Positions 22,400-33,837 are shown, counted from the stretch's first letter. The stretch: 64,000 bases of DNA from Stomoxys calcitrans (GCF_963082655.1 NC_081554.1:59525933-59589932), one strand, 5' to 3'. Notes: a model not told the origin generated them from the sequence alone. Program-made: numbers and translations.

Positions 22400-23300
22400 G
22401 ATTGCAAGTTGTTCAAAGCTACCTCTATCATGGTGTTAGTAATAAAGTTAAAAAAAAACAAAAAGTTTCTTTGCCTCTGCTCTTACAAAATTAAAAAAAA
22501 AAAAATTATATATTGTATAAGTTGTAATATTATCCGAAAACTTAGTGTATTGTCCCACTGTGCACTGGCTTTCAGTTTTATGAAATTGTGGTAGATATTA
22601 AATTTTTAAAATTTTTATTCGCATGCTAAGCCACCAATCATAAAAAAATACAAGGAAATTCTGCATTCATTTGCGTATGTGAATGACTGGAACTGATTAG
22701 GACACCGTGGCGTATGAAAAATACCATTTTGATGTAAATAAAATTTGTGTTGCTCATACGACATGGTGGCATCATGTTATGCCACTTGCATGTATGGTTT
22801 ATCATAACTGTATGTAAGATAATTTTGTTCCTAACTCATAGTGGTTAATTTTTGGTATTTGTATTTTATTTTAAAAATTACTTGGAATATAGAGTGTGTG
22901 TGTGTGTGTGCATAGTTTTTCAAGCTATTATATCTCTGTGTTTGAATGTAAATGTGTATGGCATGATGTTCGTAGATATATTAAAATCAGACATTTTCAC
23001 AAATGATTTGCTTCTCAGACAGTTTATTACTCACAAGCAATTCAAAAGAAAGTTTGAATAAATAAGTTGCCAAGTTGATGTTTATAATGTGAAGGATTTA
23101 AGACGGATTCCTATGACAAATCATTGCAACGCATCTTTGCAATGATCATATTTGGCATTGGAAAAGGAGGATGAAATTGGTACACGAAGTAAAACGCAAA
23201 CTGACTTATGTTTTGAAAAAGGTCAATAAATAATTAACAATTTAAAAAAAAAATTAACAAATTTTCGTTGACCGATTTTGATGGTCATTGACAAACATAA
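22400..23300. other. Intronic AT-rich DNA with a (GT)n tract; no gene seen
   Basis: A GT microsatellite lies at about 22892-22912. I see no repeat family or exon. Confidence 0.5.
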
Positions 23301-23305
23301 TAAAT

Positions 23306-23539
23306 ATTGGGTTGCCCAAAAAGTAATTGCGGATTTTTTATATAGTCGGCGTTGACAAATTTTTTCACAGCTTGTGACTCTGTAATTGCATTTTTTCTTC
23401 TGTCAGTTATCAGCTGTTACTTTTAGCTTGCTTTAGAAAAAAAGTGTAAAAAAGTATATTTGATTAAAGTTCATTCTAAGTTCTATAAAAATTCATTTAT
23501 TCTTTTAAAAAATCCGCAATTACTTTTTGGGCAACCAAT
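23306..23539 (+). mobile_element. Mariner-type MITE copy 1
   Basis: Terminal inverted repeats: left 'ttgggttgcccaaaaagtaa', right ending 'ttactttttgggcaacc', continuing inward as attgcggatttttt. The 234-bp element has no coding capacity. The right end touches the LINE copy that starts at 23540. Confidence 0.9.
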
Positions 23540-24640
23540 AGTTTCAGCCTTGGAGAAAATACTGCAGAAATGGTCCCTCGGCTAAACAGAAGAAAGGCGG
23601 ATTGGGATGAATTTCGACACAAATTCTGCACATCTATCCCTTCAAAACCAGAAAAGTAAGTGGCAAATGTGGAGGATATAGACATAATGGTCATGGCGGA
23701 TCATGAAGGCCCTGAATGACACGCTTGTGTCGGCATGTGCTAGTGCCAAGCCAAGGGTAAACAGCGACCGCCATGGTGGTTGGTCTAAGGAAGGACTGCA
23801 GAAAACTCTTCAACAGAGCAAAAGCCACAAGATCACCACACGATTGAGACATCTGTAAGGCTGAGCTCAGAAAATATAAAGGCGAGCTGAGAAAGCCTCA
23901 GAAGGCTCCTGGGTAGAATTCTGCAGCTCTGTGTGTCCCGCACTAGCAGTCAGAAGGAGTTCCACTTAAGATTCTCATTTTTTTGAGAACCTGTCTGATT
24001 TAGCGGATCCAGTCCTGTCCTGATCCTGTGTGGCTTTCTGTAGCGCCGTATCCTCTAGACCTATTACGGTGGGGTAGATTCAGAAGTCAGAGAATGTATG
24101 GACAATGTCTAGTGAGGAAACACTAGAACTACTCGTTGATACATATTTCCCGGAAAATTCTCTAATGGACAACATGGCGCCAGCAGATGTTGTCACTGGT
24201 AGGCATTCAACGGAGGTTGTTAGGGAAATTGTATCTGAGCCGAAAATTCTTTGGACGATAAAAAGATTCGACTGCTTTAAGTCGCCAGGTCCTGATGATG
24301 TATCGCCGGTTGAATTACAAGCTGGGTCTGACAGACTGGTTCCTTAGCTTACGGAGCTATATCCCCTTTTTGTATCAGCATTTCATATAAACCTGTAGCA
24401 TGGAGGGACACAAAGGTAATTTTCATTCCACCTCCAGGAAAACCTTAACACACGAAGGCGAACGGTTTTCGCTGCTGAAGAACTTTGAGAGGTTGATAGA
24501 AACATTTTTTAGGGCAAAGATCCCTAGAGATCTCTTGTCTCGGCAGCAGCATGCATATAGTAAGGGCAAGTCCACTGAAACGGACCTTCACGACCTAGCC
24601 CGTACATAGAGGGTTCTCTCGCTGTCATGGAGTGTCAATT
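23540..24640 (+). pseudogene. LOA/I-like LINE, copy 2
   Basis: Follows 19370-20345 closely: 'gtttcagccttggagaaaat', 'ggtccctcggctaaacagaa', and the frame at 24105-24347 with 'DCFKSPGPDDVSPVELQAGS' (RT start). It ends in the 'LSRQQHAYSKGKSTETDLHD' block. Its 5' part is missing because the MITE boundary is at 23539. Confidence 0.8.
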
Positions 24641-24779
24641 TAGTTTCCTGTCCAAAATCACACCTAAGTATTTGACCTTGTCAGATATGGAAATCGTCTT
24701 ATTGAGAAAATGTGATGCGTTAAATTGGCCGAAGAAGAAGAAGAAGAAAAAATCGAAGAAGAAGAGACTATAAAACTAT

Positions 24780-25005
24780 AGACTACAGAATCTCTGTGTG
24801 GGTGTTCAGCACTGGCAATCAGAAGGAACTTTACTTTAGGTTCTCATTTCTTTGAGAGCCTGTCTGATGTATAAATTCGCAGATGTATAAATTCGCAAGT
24901 TGTTGGGCTTTTTAAAGCGGTTCAACTGTAGGAACTAGAAGGCACCTTCCTTCTTCTGTTCCTGTGGTATCACAATGGACGAAAACGTCTGAGTGGGTCT
25001 GATGT
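24780..25005 (+). mobile_element. LINE 3' end fragment
   Basis: 'gcactggcaatcagaaggaa', 'gagagcctgtctgatgt' and the ending 'ctgtggtatcacaatggacg' correspond to the end of the LOA/I-like LINE. A GAA-rich microsatellite is just before it at 24732-24765. Confidence 0.65.
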
Positions 25006-25029
25006 TAGACTTGTTTAGGAATATCTAAT

Positions 25030-25950
25030 TCCCGATTTATTCCTTCTATTTTCAAAAGACCTGATTTTGATTATTGTAGGCACCTTATATGAATCTTCAG
25101 CTGAGGGCTGTCTTATGATTCAAGTCACACAAAAATTAACTCTTATGGAGGAAATAAGCGATATTTATAGAAAATTTTCCGTTTATATAACAAAAAGTTC
25201 TTTATAATCCTTCTAGTAAAACATCAACTTGGCAACTATCCTTCAGACAAAACATGACAAAGAACACAATTGGAGAAGCCATGTTAAAACTTTCTAGTCA
25301 AAGAAACTTTCAAGGACATACACAATCGAATGGTAAACGTTAAAAAATTACAACGGACAAGATATAAGAAAAAACAGGACAGTATTACAAGTATTAACTT
25401 ATTAAATAACTTAAGCTATTTAGCCTTTTACCAATAATAGAAAATAGCTTAAACCTATTAAGGATTAGAGATAAGTTAATGTTGTTGTGTTAGAGGTTAA
25501 TTTAATGAGTTGTTTTTATTTTCAAGCTGTTTTAGGTTAATAACTTTAGTCTTCGGTATAAAGCATTTTGTAACATGTAATCAAAAGCAAAATAACTTAA
25601 CTCACTTATTTGGTAAATAAGAAAGAAAATAACTTTAGGCAAATAACAGAGAGAGAGGGCGAGCGGTTTTGTTAAATAGGCTTTGAATATGAGAATTATG
25701 ATTCAATGCTGAGCTAGACTACCAGAATTTAAATAAAAAAAAAATAATTTTGAAGAAAAAAAATAACCTTTAACCCCAAATAAGATATTTTTTGCTATCA
25801 ACCAAAACATGCATATAAAAGTATGGATAAAACGAATTGAATATTTAAAAATTATATATATTTGGTTTTAAGGACAAAGACTTTTATAGAGAGCTTATTA
25901 TAGAATAAAACCATTCTCAATGTTAGAAAAAATAAGAATTTTTACAAAAG
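25030..25950. other. Intron next to the 25.9-kb exon; nothing recognised
   Basis: AT-rich unique-looking sequence with no repeat family or additional exon found. Confidence 0.5.
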
Positions 25951-25956
25951 ACTCAC

Positions 25957-26293
25957 CCGCTTAATTCTAGCATAGAACCACGACGCACATTACGACGATG
26001 GCTGGCGGTAACAGGGAAGGGTCCTGCATGACCCGAATCACCAATGCCCGCTGAGCCTGAGCCCGATGAAATCGATTGCGAGCGCTTGTCCAAACGTGGA
26101 TTATAGGGCATTGAAGGCACAACCACCATTTGGCTGAGGGCAGCAGCCAAGGCAGGATCAGAGCCCCGAGCCGAGGTACCATCAGTGCCATCCACAGTCA
26201 TAATGCTGCCGCCTGCACCACCTCTGGAACCGGAACTTTCACGACGGAACAGACCTATGACGGACTTGGGCTGTTTAGGTTTGTTTATACCAC
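25957..26293 (-). CDS. Exon of Na+/H+ exchanger-like gene (tail, shared penultimate exon)
   Basis: A 337-nt exon (2 nt, 111 codons, 2 nt). Its first two bases complete the glycine begun by 37678-37890, and its phase-2 end fits both last exons. The donor is GG|GTGAGT. The encoded sequence starts GINKPKQPKSVIGLFRRESS, then a Gly/Ser/Asp-rich middle, and ends RRNVRRGSMLELS. The RRESS and RRGS motifs are basic-x-Ser sites of the kind PKA phosphorylates, which fits regulation of an exchanger tail; the kinase is inference. The acceptor is odd: sequence just upstream (minus strand) is a run of A and CA repeats with no pyrimidine tract, although the frame continues perfectly. Disordered, cytoplasmic, no membrane segment. 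Confidence 0.85.
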
Positions 26294-26299
26294 CTGGTG

Positions 26300-27420
26300 T
26301 TTTTTTTTTTGAAATTTGTGTGCATGTGTGTGTGTGTTTTTTTTTTCAAAATTGGCGGAAAGGTTTTGGTGTAGTTTCAAGTGATTTTTTTTTTTTTTGT
26401 ATTGGCATGGAAATCATTTTCATATCGTGCAACAAGTTGTGTTTTAAGAAATTCAAACAAATATATGAAGTTTGGTGTTGGTGGTGTAGTGGTTTAGGGT
26501 GTAGCGAGAATTGTTTGGTGGGTGTTTTTTGGTTTTTTTGTTTTTTTAGACAGGTGCCACAGGTTATTCAAACAAACACATTCACATCATAGCATTAGAA
26601 CGATTGATTGGATTAGATTTTGTTTCCAAAATAGTGTTCGAGTTTATATTTCATAGAATCAAAGAGAGAAGAAAGATATAGAATGAGAAATAAAGGGTAA
26701 GCAAGAGTAGTAGAAGTCGTTAAGTTTAGTCCCCAGAGGACCAACGTTTTTTCGATAGAAATTAGGAATAAGTTTTTGTTTTGTGGTATATTGTTTAATT
26801 TTTTGTTGTTGTTCCATACAATGAAAGGAAGAAAAAAAAATCATTTCCATTTAGAAAACAATTACATAAAAAAAAATAATCCTTATACATTTGCATAATT
26901 TACTTTTAATAAAAAATCAAAAAAAAAATATTAAATTTTTTAAATTTTCTTTTTAATTATTATCTATTTATTTGTTTTTGTAATTTTAAGAAAATTATAC
27001 AAAAATGTTTTCTGTATGGGATATATGCAATATATCAACCAAGGAAAGGGGACATACATTTTGAAAAACATCACACCTTAAGGAGATACGTTAATGTTTT
27101 TATTTACACCTGTATTGTGGCTGTATATTTAAAAAAAAAAAAATTTCATCTTTGTGTTGTTTAATATGAAACACATCACACTATACATCTATGACAACAG
27201 CCTCCTAGACTACATTGTGTGTACAAATTTAATTAAAAAAATTCTAAAATTTTTTTTTACATTTTCTCACATTATTTAAGGCACTAAATCGAATGCTCTT
27301 AACCTCTTTAATTGATAATATATAGGACAAATACAAGTTTTTACTGCAAAACTCTGAGCTCTGATTTGTGTTGGAGCCAAGCCGGAAATAAGATCAACCA
27401 CAGATTATAGTTCGGTACAT
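26300..27420. other. Intron: low-complexity and AT-rich DNA
   Basis: Contains (TG)n and T runs at about 26300-26400 and AT-rich unique sequence after that. The plus-strand 135-aa frame at 26185-26592 reads antisense to the exon and then T-rich repeats, so it is not a gene. Confidence 0.55.
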
Positions 27421-27423
27421 AGA

Positions 27424-28757
27424 AACAAGTAAAAGCGTGCTAAGTTCGGCCGGACCGAATCTTTTATACCCTCCACCATGGATCCCATTTGTCGAGTTCT
27501 TTTCCCGGCATCTCTTCTTAGGCAAAAAAAAAAAAAGGAATTAAGCCAAGATTTGCTCTGCTATTAGAGCGATATCAAGATATGGTCCGGTTTGGACCAC
27601 AATTAAATTATATGTTGGAGACCTGTGTAAGATGTCAGCCAATTCAAATAAGAATTGCGCCCTTTGGGGGCTCAAGAAGTAAAATAGAGAGATCGATTTA
27701 TATGGGAGCTGTATCGGGCTATAGACCGATTCAGACCATAATAAACACGTATGTTGATGGTCATGAGAGAATCCGTCGTACAAAATTTCAGCCAAATCGG
27801 ATAATGATTGCAACCTCTACAGGCTCAAGAAGTCATGATCCAAGATAGGTTTATATGACAGCTATATCAGGTTATGAACCGATTTGAACCATACTTGGCA
27901 CAGTTGTTAGATATCATAACAAAACGCGTCGTGCCAAAATACATTCAAATCGGATAAGAATTGCGCACTCTAGAGGCTCAAGAAGTCAAGACCCAAGATG
28001 GGTTTATATGACAGCTATATCACGTTATGTACCGATTTCAACCATACACGGCACAGCTGTTGGATATCATAACAAAACACGTCGTGCAAAATTTCATTCC
28101 AATCGTATAAGAAATGCGCACTCTAGAGGCTCAAGAAGTCAAGACCCAAGATCGGTTTATATGACAGCTATATCAGGTTATGAACCGATTTAAACCATAC
28201 TTGGCACAGTTGTTGGATATTATAACAAAACACGATGAGCAAAATTTCATTCAAATCGGATAAGAATTGCGCCCTCTAGGGGCTCAAGAAGTCAAGACCC
28301 AAGATCGGTTTATATGACAGCTATATCAGGTTATGAACCGATTTCAGCCATACTCGGCACAGCTGTTGGATATCATAACAAAACACGTCGTGCAAAATTT
28401 CCTTCCAATAGCATAAGAATTGCGTACTCTAGAGGCTCAAGAAGTCAAGACCCAAGATCGGTTTATATGGCAGCTATATCAAAACATGGACCGATATGGC
28501 CCATTTACAATAGCAACCGATCTACACTAATAAGAAGTATTTGTGCAAAATTTCAAGCGGCTAGCTTTACTCCTTCGGAAGTTAGCGTGCTTTCGACAGA
28601 CAGACGGACGGACGGACGGCCATGGCTAGATCGACATAAAATGTCACGACGATCAAGAATATATATACTTTATGGGGTCTCAGACGAATATTTCGAGTAG
28701 TTACAAACAGAATGACGAAATTAGTATACCCCCATCCTATGGTGGAGGGTATAAAAA
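27424..28757 (+). repeat. Family A element, complete copy
   Basis: Opens with 'aagtaaaagcgtgctaagtt' and 'tataccctccaccatgg', closes with 'catcctatggtggagggtat'. The ends are inverted (tataccctccaccat / atggtggagggtata). The inside holds six or seven ~145-bp units with 'ctcaagaagtcaagacccaa', 'gatcggtttatatgacagct' and 'cacagctgttggatatcata'. Near the right end is 'cagacggacggacggacgg' and 'tggctagatcgacataaaat'. Confidence 0.9.
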
Positions 28758-28759
28758 AT

Positions 28760-29040
28760 AAAGATTGGTTTCAATCACGAAATTAATTTATCCAATTATT
28801 TTTTAATTGAAACTGCTTTAATCACATAAGTGATTATATCAATCACCGTTTTTGAAAAAGTAATTGAAAAAAATTTCAATTAAAAAAATTATGGAAATTT
28901 TTGATTATTTTTTTTAATTAATTTTTTTAAATGGATCAATAAAAAAATTATTGAAATTTTCAATTAAGTTTTTAATCGATACAATTAAAAGTGATTAAAA
29001 AAAATTATTGGAAAATTTCAATTAATTTCTATATTTGATA
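28760..29040. repeat. AT-rich palindromic block, copy 2
   Basis: 'aaattaattt', 'ttttttaattgaaa' and 'caattaaaaaaatt' alternate in both orientations, as at 13034-13587. It ends near 'tgatacacacgaac'. Confidence 0.55.
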
Positions 29041-29586
29041 CACACGAACATGACGTTGTTCGGGCAAAGATCCATGCCACCCGTATAAGAAAAACTGCCC
29101 CGCTGGAGGCAGTTTACATTTGTCCGTATATAGTTACCCTTTAACCCGCGCTGCTTACATTTACCGGCTATTTACCACTCAATCTACAAACCTACGATTT
29201 TTTCTGCCGTTATGAACCATTTGTTTATCCTTCGGCTACTTCATACCGCCAAACGAAACTGCCTTGTATGTGCTTATGACTACTGCCCGACTGCCTACTA
29301 CTGATACTATCAGACACACACACACACCTTATCTTTACTAGTATACCCATGACAACTCCGCCAATGAGTTGTGCAAACAATCAATGTGGAGGCCATTGAG
29401 TGTTGGCTAACATTGGGTGTTTATTTAATTCTTTGCATTTTTTCCAATGCTGGCGATAATTCTTAATCAGACTGTTTTCGTTGGTGCACGCGAACTCTCT
29501 GGTTCTAGAGAAGAACAGGCTTAAGTACATAAGTGGCAGTGGCCACAATCAAAATAACTTGTCCTGACACAGCTCCAGGTGTTTTA
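29040..29586. other. Unclassified sequence before the minisatellite
   Basis: Less AT-rich than its neighbours, contains a short (AC)n tract near 29311 and a small hairpin at about 29096-29120 (ctgcccc ... ggaggcag). It may belong to the same element as the minisatellite and the LTR candidate. Confidence 0.35.
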
Positions 29587-30673
29587 CCCGCACTTAGCTT
29601 GCATACTCAAACAGTTGCATCCGCGCTTAGCTTGCATTCTGCACCCAATTGCATCCGCGCTTATTTCGCATCCGCACTTAGCTTGCATTTGCACCTAATT
29701 GCATCCGCGCTTAGTTCGCATCCGCACTCTGCTAGCATCGGCATTCAGTTGCATCCGCACCCAGCTGCATCCGCGCTTAGTTCGCATCCGCACTTAGCTT
29801 GCACCCGCACTCTGTTGTATCCGCGCGTAGCTAGCATCCGCACTTAGCGTGCATCCGCACTTAGCGTGCATCCGCACTTAGCGTGCATCCGCACTTAGCG
29901 TGCATCCGCACTTAGCGTGCATCCGCACTTAGCGTGCATCCGCACCCAGTTGCATCCGCGCTTAGCTCGCATCCGCACTTAGTTGCATCCGCACCAAGTT
30001 GCATCCGAGCTTAGCTCGCATCCGCACAAAGCTTGCATCCGCACTTAGCCTGCATACGCACTTAGCTTGCATCCGCACCCAGTTGCATCCGCGTTCAGTT
30101 CGCATCCGCGCTTAGTTTGCATCCGCACTTAGTTGCATCCGCGCATAGTTCGCATCCGTACTAAGATTGCATCCACACTCAGTTGCATCCGCACTTAGCT
30201 AGCATTCGCACTTAGTTGCATCCGTGCATAGCTTGCATCCCCACATAGCTTGCATCCGCACTCAGTTGCATCTGCGCTTAATTCGTATCCGTACTAAGCT
30301 TGCATCCACACTCAGTTGCATCCGCGCTTAGCTAGCATCCGCACTTAGCCTGCATCCTCACTTAGTTGCATCCGTGCTTAGCTCGCATCCGTGCTTAGCT
30401 CGCATCCGCACATAGCTTGCACCCATACTCAGTTGCATCCATGCTTCGCTCGCATCCGCACTTAGCCTGCATCCGCACTTAGTTGCATCCGCACCCAGTT
30501 GCATCCGCGCTTAGCTCACATCCGCCTCCAGTTGCATCCGCGCTTAGCTCTCATCCGCGCTTAGCTCTCATCCGCGCTTAGCTCTCATCCGCACTTAGCT
30601 TGCATCCGCACCCAGTTGTATCAGCGCTTAGTTCGCATCCGCACTTAATTTGCATCCGCAACCAGTTGCATCC
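29587..30673. repeat. Minisatellite, 15-17-bp unit (gtgcatccgcacttagc type)
   Basis: About 65 units of 'ttgcatccgcacttagc' type. The block at about 29840-29945 is nearly perfect 17-bp repeats; outside it units vary (cgcatccgcgcttagct, ttgcatccgcacccag). The frame at 29533-29847 translates the repeat. Confidence 0.95.
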
Positions 30674-30990
30674 GGAGGCCACCGTAGCGAAGAGGTTAGC
30701 ATGTCCGCCTATGACGCTGAACGCCTGGGTTCGAATCCTGGCGAGACCATCAGAAAATAAAATTTCAGCGGTGGTTTTTCCCACCTAACGCTGGCCACAT
30801 TTGTGAGGTACTATGCCATGTAAAACTTCTTTCCAAAGAGGTGTCGCACTGTGGCAGGCCGTTCGGACTTGGCTATAAAAAGCAGACCCCTTATCATTTA
30901 GCTTAAACTTGAATCGGACTGCACTCATTGATATGTGAGAAGTTTGCTCCTGTTCCTTAATGGAATGTTCATGAGCAAAATTTGCAATTT
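30674..30990 (+). mobile_element. tRNA-type SINE, near-complete, inside the minisatellite
   Basis: Head 'ggaggccaccgtagcgaaga', B-box 'tgggttcgaatcctggcgag', body 'ccaaagaggtgtcgcactgt', '3' end 'ccttaatggaatgttcatg'. Minisatellite units continue on both sides (to 30673 and from 30993), so it inserted into the array. Confidence 0.9.
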
Positions 30991-30992
30991 TT

Positions 30993-31058
30993 ACCCAGTT
31001 GCATCCGCGCCTACCTTTCATCCGCACCTGGCTCACAAACACACCAAGTTGCATCTCT
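30993..31058. repeat. Minisatellite resumed after the SINE
   Basis: 'acccagttgcatccgcgcc' and degenerate 'caagttgcatc' units, same family as 29587-30673. Confidence 0.75.
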
Positions 31059-31083
31059 AGATAGAATTCCCGGCCGTCGATAG

Positions 31084-31510
31084 TTGTTGTCAAGAATGCT
31101 CCCCTACTATAGATCGTTTATCCCCTTGATTTCGAAAGTTCCCGATCAACTGTAAATCGACTGCCGTTGGTTACCACACCGACCAAAAGCACCAAGGGGC
31201 CCTGAATTTGCGAAGATCTCACCGTCGAGATTACACCAAGCTAGCCCGCGTCAACGTCCACCAAAAGTTCCTGATCAACTATAAATTGCCTGCAACTGCA
31301 CCGACCAACTGCACTGACCAAAAGCGGCAATAAGGGGGCCTAGAATTTGCGAATCCATCTGCCACGAGACGCTTCTACAGCCGAGAAGCGTCTCTTGGCA
31401 CCCTTCGCCACATTGTCATACATATATAACACAAGTAGATTGTAATATAGCATTAAATCAATAAAGTCACCTTATTGTAGACCCTCGATTCGAAGTAACG
31501 TTTGTTATCA
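31084..31510 (+). mobile_element. Candidate solo LTR
   Basis: The segment runs from 'tgttgtcaag'-type sequence to 'gtttgttatca', contains a TATA-like 'catatataacac' (about 31420), and AATAAA at 31459-31465 near the 3' end. It also holds a direct repeat (aaagttcc(c/t)gatcaact at 31136 and 31264) and a strong hairpin at 31360-31400. Boundaries are uncertain and no coding region of an LTR element lies next to it. Confidence 0.35.
31360..31400. other. 17-bp hairpin inside the LTR candidate
   Basis: 'gagacgcttct' pairs with 'agaagcgtctc' around a 6-nt loop, extended by TGCCA/TGGCA at the base. Confidence 0.7.
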
Positions 31511-31674
31511 CTTAAGGTTTGTGGTTCCTTAGGTTGCCCTGAAGACGACTGAACTTGGCTCAGCCTTCGACAAAACCACGTTATAGGTTCCTCAAAAAAT
31601 ATCGGGTGTCGGCTAGGGGTGCCCTATAGATTTATTGTTCTTGTCGTAGCAGTTATGTTGTGCACTGATGCGGA

Positions 31675-31860
31675 TTCAATTAAAAAATTAATTGAATCAA
31701 TTAATTTTTTAATCTAAAGTGGCAAAAATTTCATTACAGTCAATTACAAGTCGTGTAATTGAAATATAAAAATATATTCAATTAATTTTTTAATTGAAAA
31801 CGATTTTATTTTCAATTAGATTTTTAATTGAAAATTTTTTTGAGATTGTTTTTCTGTGTA
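31675..31860. repeat. AT-rich palindromic block, copy 3
   Basis: 'ttcaattaaaaaattaattg' is followed by its inverse 'caattaattttttaat', closing in 'tttttctgtgta'. Confidence 0.55.
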
Positions 31861-31959
31861 CTATTTGCAGTGGCCGGATACGCTCATTATCGCTTATCAA
31901 ATGTACCATGGAGACTAAAGTATGGGTGCTGGTGCATACCAATAGGCTTTAGCACCTAG

Positions 31960-32370
31960 ATCACCTTCACCCATCAATGGAGAGACGACCGGATCAGCCA
32001 ACATCCCAAAACATATTTCAGTTGCAATATCATCAGCTGAGTCTGTCACAACCATATCACAACCATCCGTTGCACTTAATGCTAAGTGCAACGGATGTAA
32101 CCGGTGGTGCCACATGGGGAAAGGCAAGAATAACTCAGGCCTTACACAAGAGGAAAAACTTGGAACGAACAGTGCAAGGCCTTTGTGCCATGGCCCCGTT
32201 GACCATGCCATTCGGAGCAAACAGACACAACATCCGTTAAACAGCGGGTTACCAACCAATACCCAGCCGAATATGCACCAGCCACCCAGAAACCAACTGC
32301 AAACCCAATCGTAAGTGCACTGTTTCTCGAAGTGCTAACCGCTCAAATGTATTGGCTCTAATGACACTTT
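31960..32370 (+). pseudogene. LINE N-terminal fragment
   Basis: Frames give 'KCNGCNRWCHMGKGK', a Cys/His motif of the type found before the endonuclease in some LINEs, then a Pro/Asn/Gln-rich stretch (NTQPNMHQPPRNQLQTQS). It joins directly to the C-terminal piece at 32385, so most of the element is deleted. A 14-bp inverted repeat (gttgcacttaat / attaagtgcaac region, about 32069-32095) lies inside. Confidence 0.5.
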
Positions 32371-32384
32371 CATCGATGCGGCAA

Positions 32385-32705
32385 GTGATAGCATGTGTAG
32401 GGCATGCGGGGAAGATGATGAGACGTTGGAGCATTTCCTTTGTCATTGCCCGGCTTTCGCGTCTAACAGATACTGGCACTTAGGTGGAGACACTATACCA
32501 GACATGAACCAACTTAGGGGAGTGGCTTGGAAAATAATTAAGGATTTTGTAAGTAGCACTGAATTTCTCACTTAGTTTTTCTTTTTCGAGGTTACTTTTT
32601 TGTACTTAAAGTGAAACACAAACCGATTACTTGCTTAGGTCTACGTCCATAGTGGCATGGGCACAGTAATATTTGCACCCTCTTTCCAACCTAACCTAAC
32701 CTAAT
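32385..32705 (+). pseudogene. LINE ORF2 C-terminus and 3' tail
   Basis: Frame at 32393-32575 reads MCRACGEDDETLEHFLCHCP, then FASNRYWHLGGDTIPDMNQL and a stop at 32575. The tail contains 'accgattacttgcttaggt' and ends 'aacctaacctaaccta'. It is the same family as 2560-3365 and 4965-5072. Confidence 0.8.
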
Positions 32706-32709
32706 GCTG

Positions 32710-33295
32710 AAAATTAAAATCTTCTGACTTTATACCAAAATTCGAACAAAAGCATTCGATTTAGGTAGCCGAAACAATGCGAAATAACCTATTTTAAGAC
32801 TTCATAAATTTAAGTACACACACATAAAAATCTAGCATTGTATATACATAACACGATCTTTTTTTCTTTACCACTCATAATTTTATATATAAACAATTGT
32901 AGACTATTTTGAAAACCAGAAATTCCATGCAGTGCTAAAAGAGATCTAAAAATTCACATGAAATGATTATGGATTTAAACTTAAAAAAAAAAATGCTTTT
33001 AGTTATTGTCTTGTGAATTTGAATTCTAAACCTATGTTGCCATATATAAAGGCTTTTGAATGAAATTTCATCAGCAATTATCAAAGGTTTTGTGGAAATC
33101 AGTGGTAGGTTATAAAAAGCAATGAGTTTAAGGATTGGCTTTTTAAGGAGAAAAGCTTTTTCTGACTTTTTTCTCTTCTTTTTAAGGCTCTATCAAGTCG
33201 GGACTTATGGTGAAAAAAAATAGGAAAACCATTATTCATTAGTTAATGCCTCTTCAGGTATATTGGTTCCGGAGGCTACAAAGGCAATATGTACA
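32710..33295. other. Intronic AT-rich DNA; nothing recognised
   Basis: No repeat family, exon or RNA gene identified. Confidence 0.5.
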
Positions 33296-33298
33296 TTG

Positions 33299-33521
33299 TA
33301 ATTGCGGATTTTTTAAAAGAAAGTAAATGCATTTTTAATAAAGCTTAGAATGAACTTTAATCAAATATACTTTTTTTTACACTTTTTTTCTAAAGCAAGC
33401 TAAAAGTAACAGCTGATAACTGACAGAAGAAAGAATGCAATTACAGAGTCACAAGATGTGAAAAAATTTGTCAACGCCGACTATATGAAAAATCCGCAAT
33501 TACTTTTTGGGCAACCCAATA
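33299..33521 (-). mobile_element. Mariner-type MITE copy 2 (left end truncated)
   Basis: Begins inside the repeat at 'taattgcggattttttaaaa' and ends with the intact 'ttactttttgggcaaccca'. The outer ~18 bp of the left inverted repeat are missing. Confidence 0.85.
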
Positions 33522-33837
33522 TTTATAGCTTGCTTTGAACGTCAAACTTGCAAGTCCAGCAAGGCAGATGCCAACACTTTTATTTAAGCACATATCAATC
33601 AAAGATATGTTATATAAAATTATGATTCTAATTTTTTGCCTTTCAATGCGAAGACCATTTCTTAAGGTTTTTTATTTTCGTTTATGTTGCTTTCGAGCTC
33701 GTAAAGTAGAGAATGAACATGGTCTTCAATATTCAATATTTTTTAAATGAGATCTGAAGAGAATGAATTGCAAGGTTTTTCAGACACTGGTGGATGTGTT
33801 CAACAGCATCTACGTCACTATCCAAGTCAATGAAAAC

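Noticed and set aside
26185..26592. 135-aa plus-strand gene
   Set aside because: Antisense to the confirmed exon 25957-26293 and then low-complexity T-rich DNA.
29533..29847. 104-aa protein with repeats
   Set aside because: Minisatellite translation without splice or start support.
29587..30673. CRISPR array
   Set aside because: Units are contiguous 15-17-bp tandem repeats with no spacers, in a fly-type genome.
30600..30788. Conserved peptide AWVRILARPSE (also at 43660-43902)
   Set aside because: It is the SINE head translated; both hits are SINE copies.
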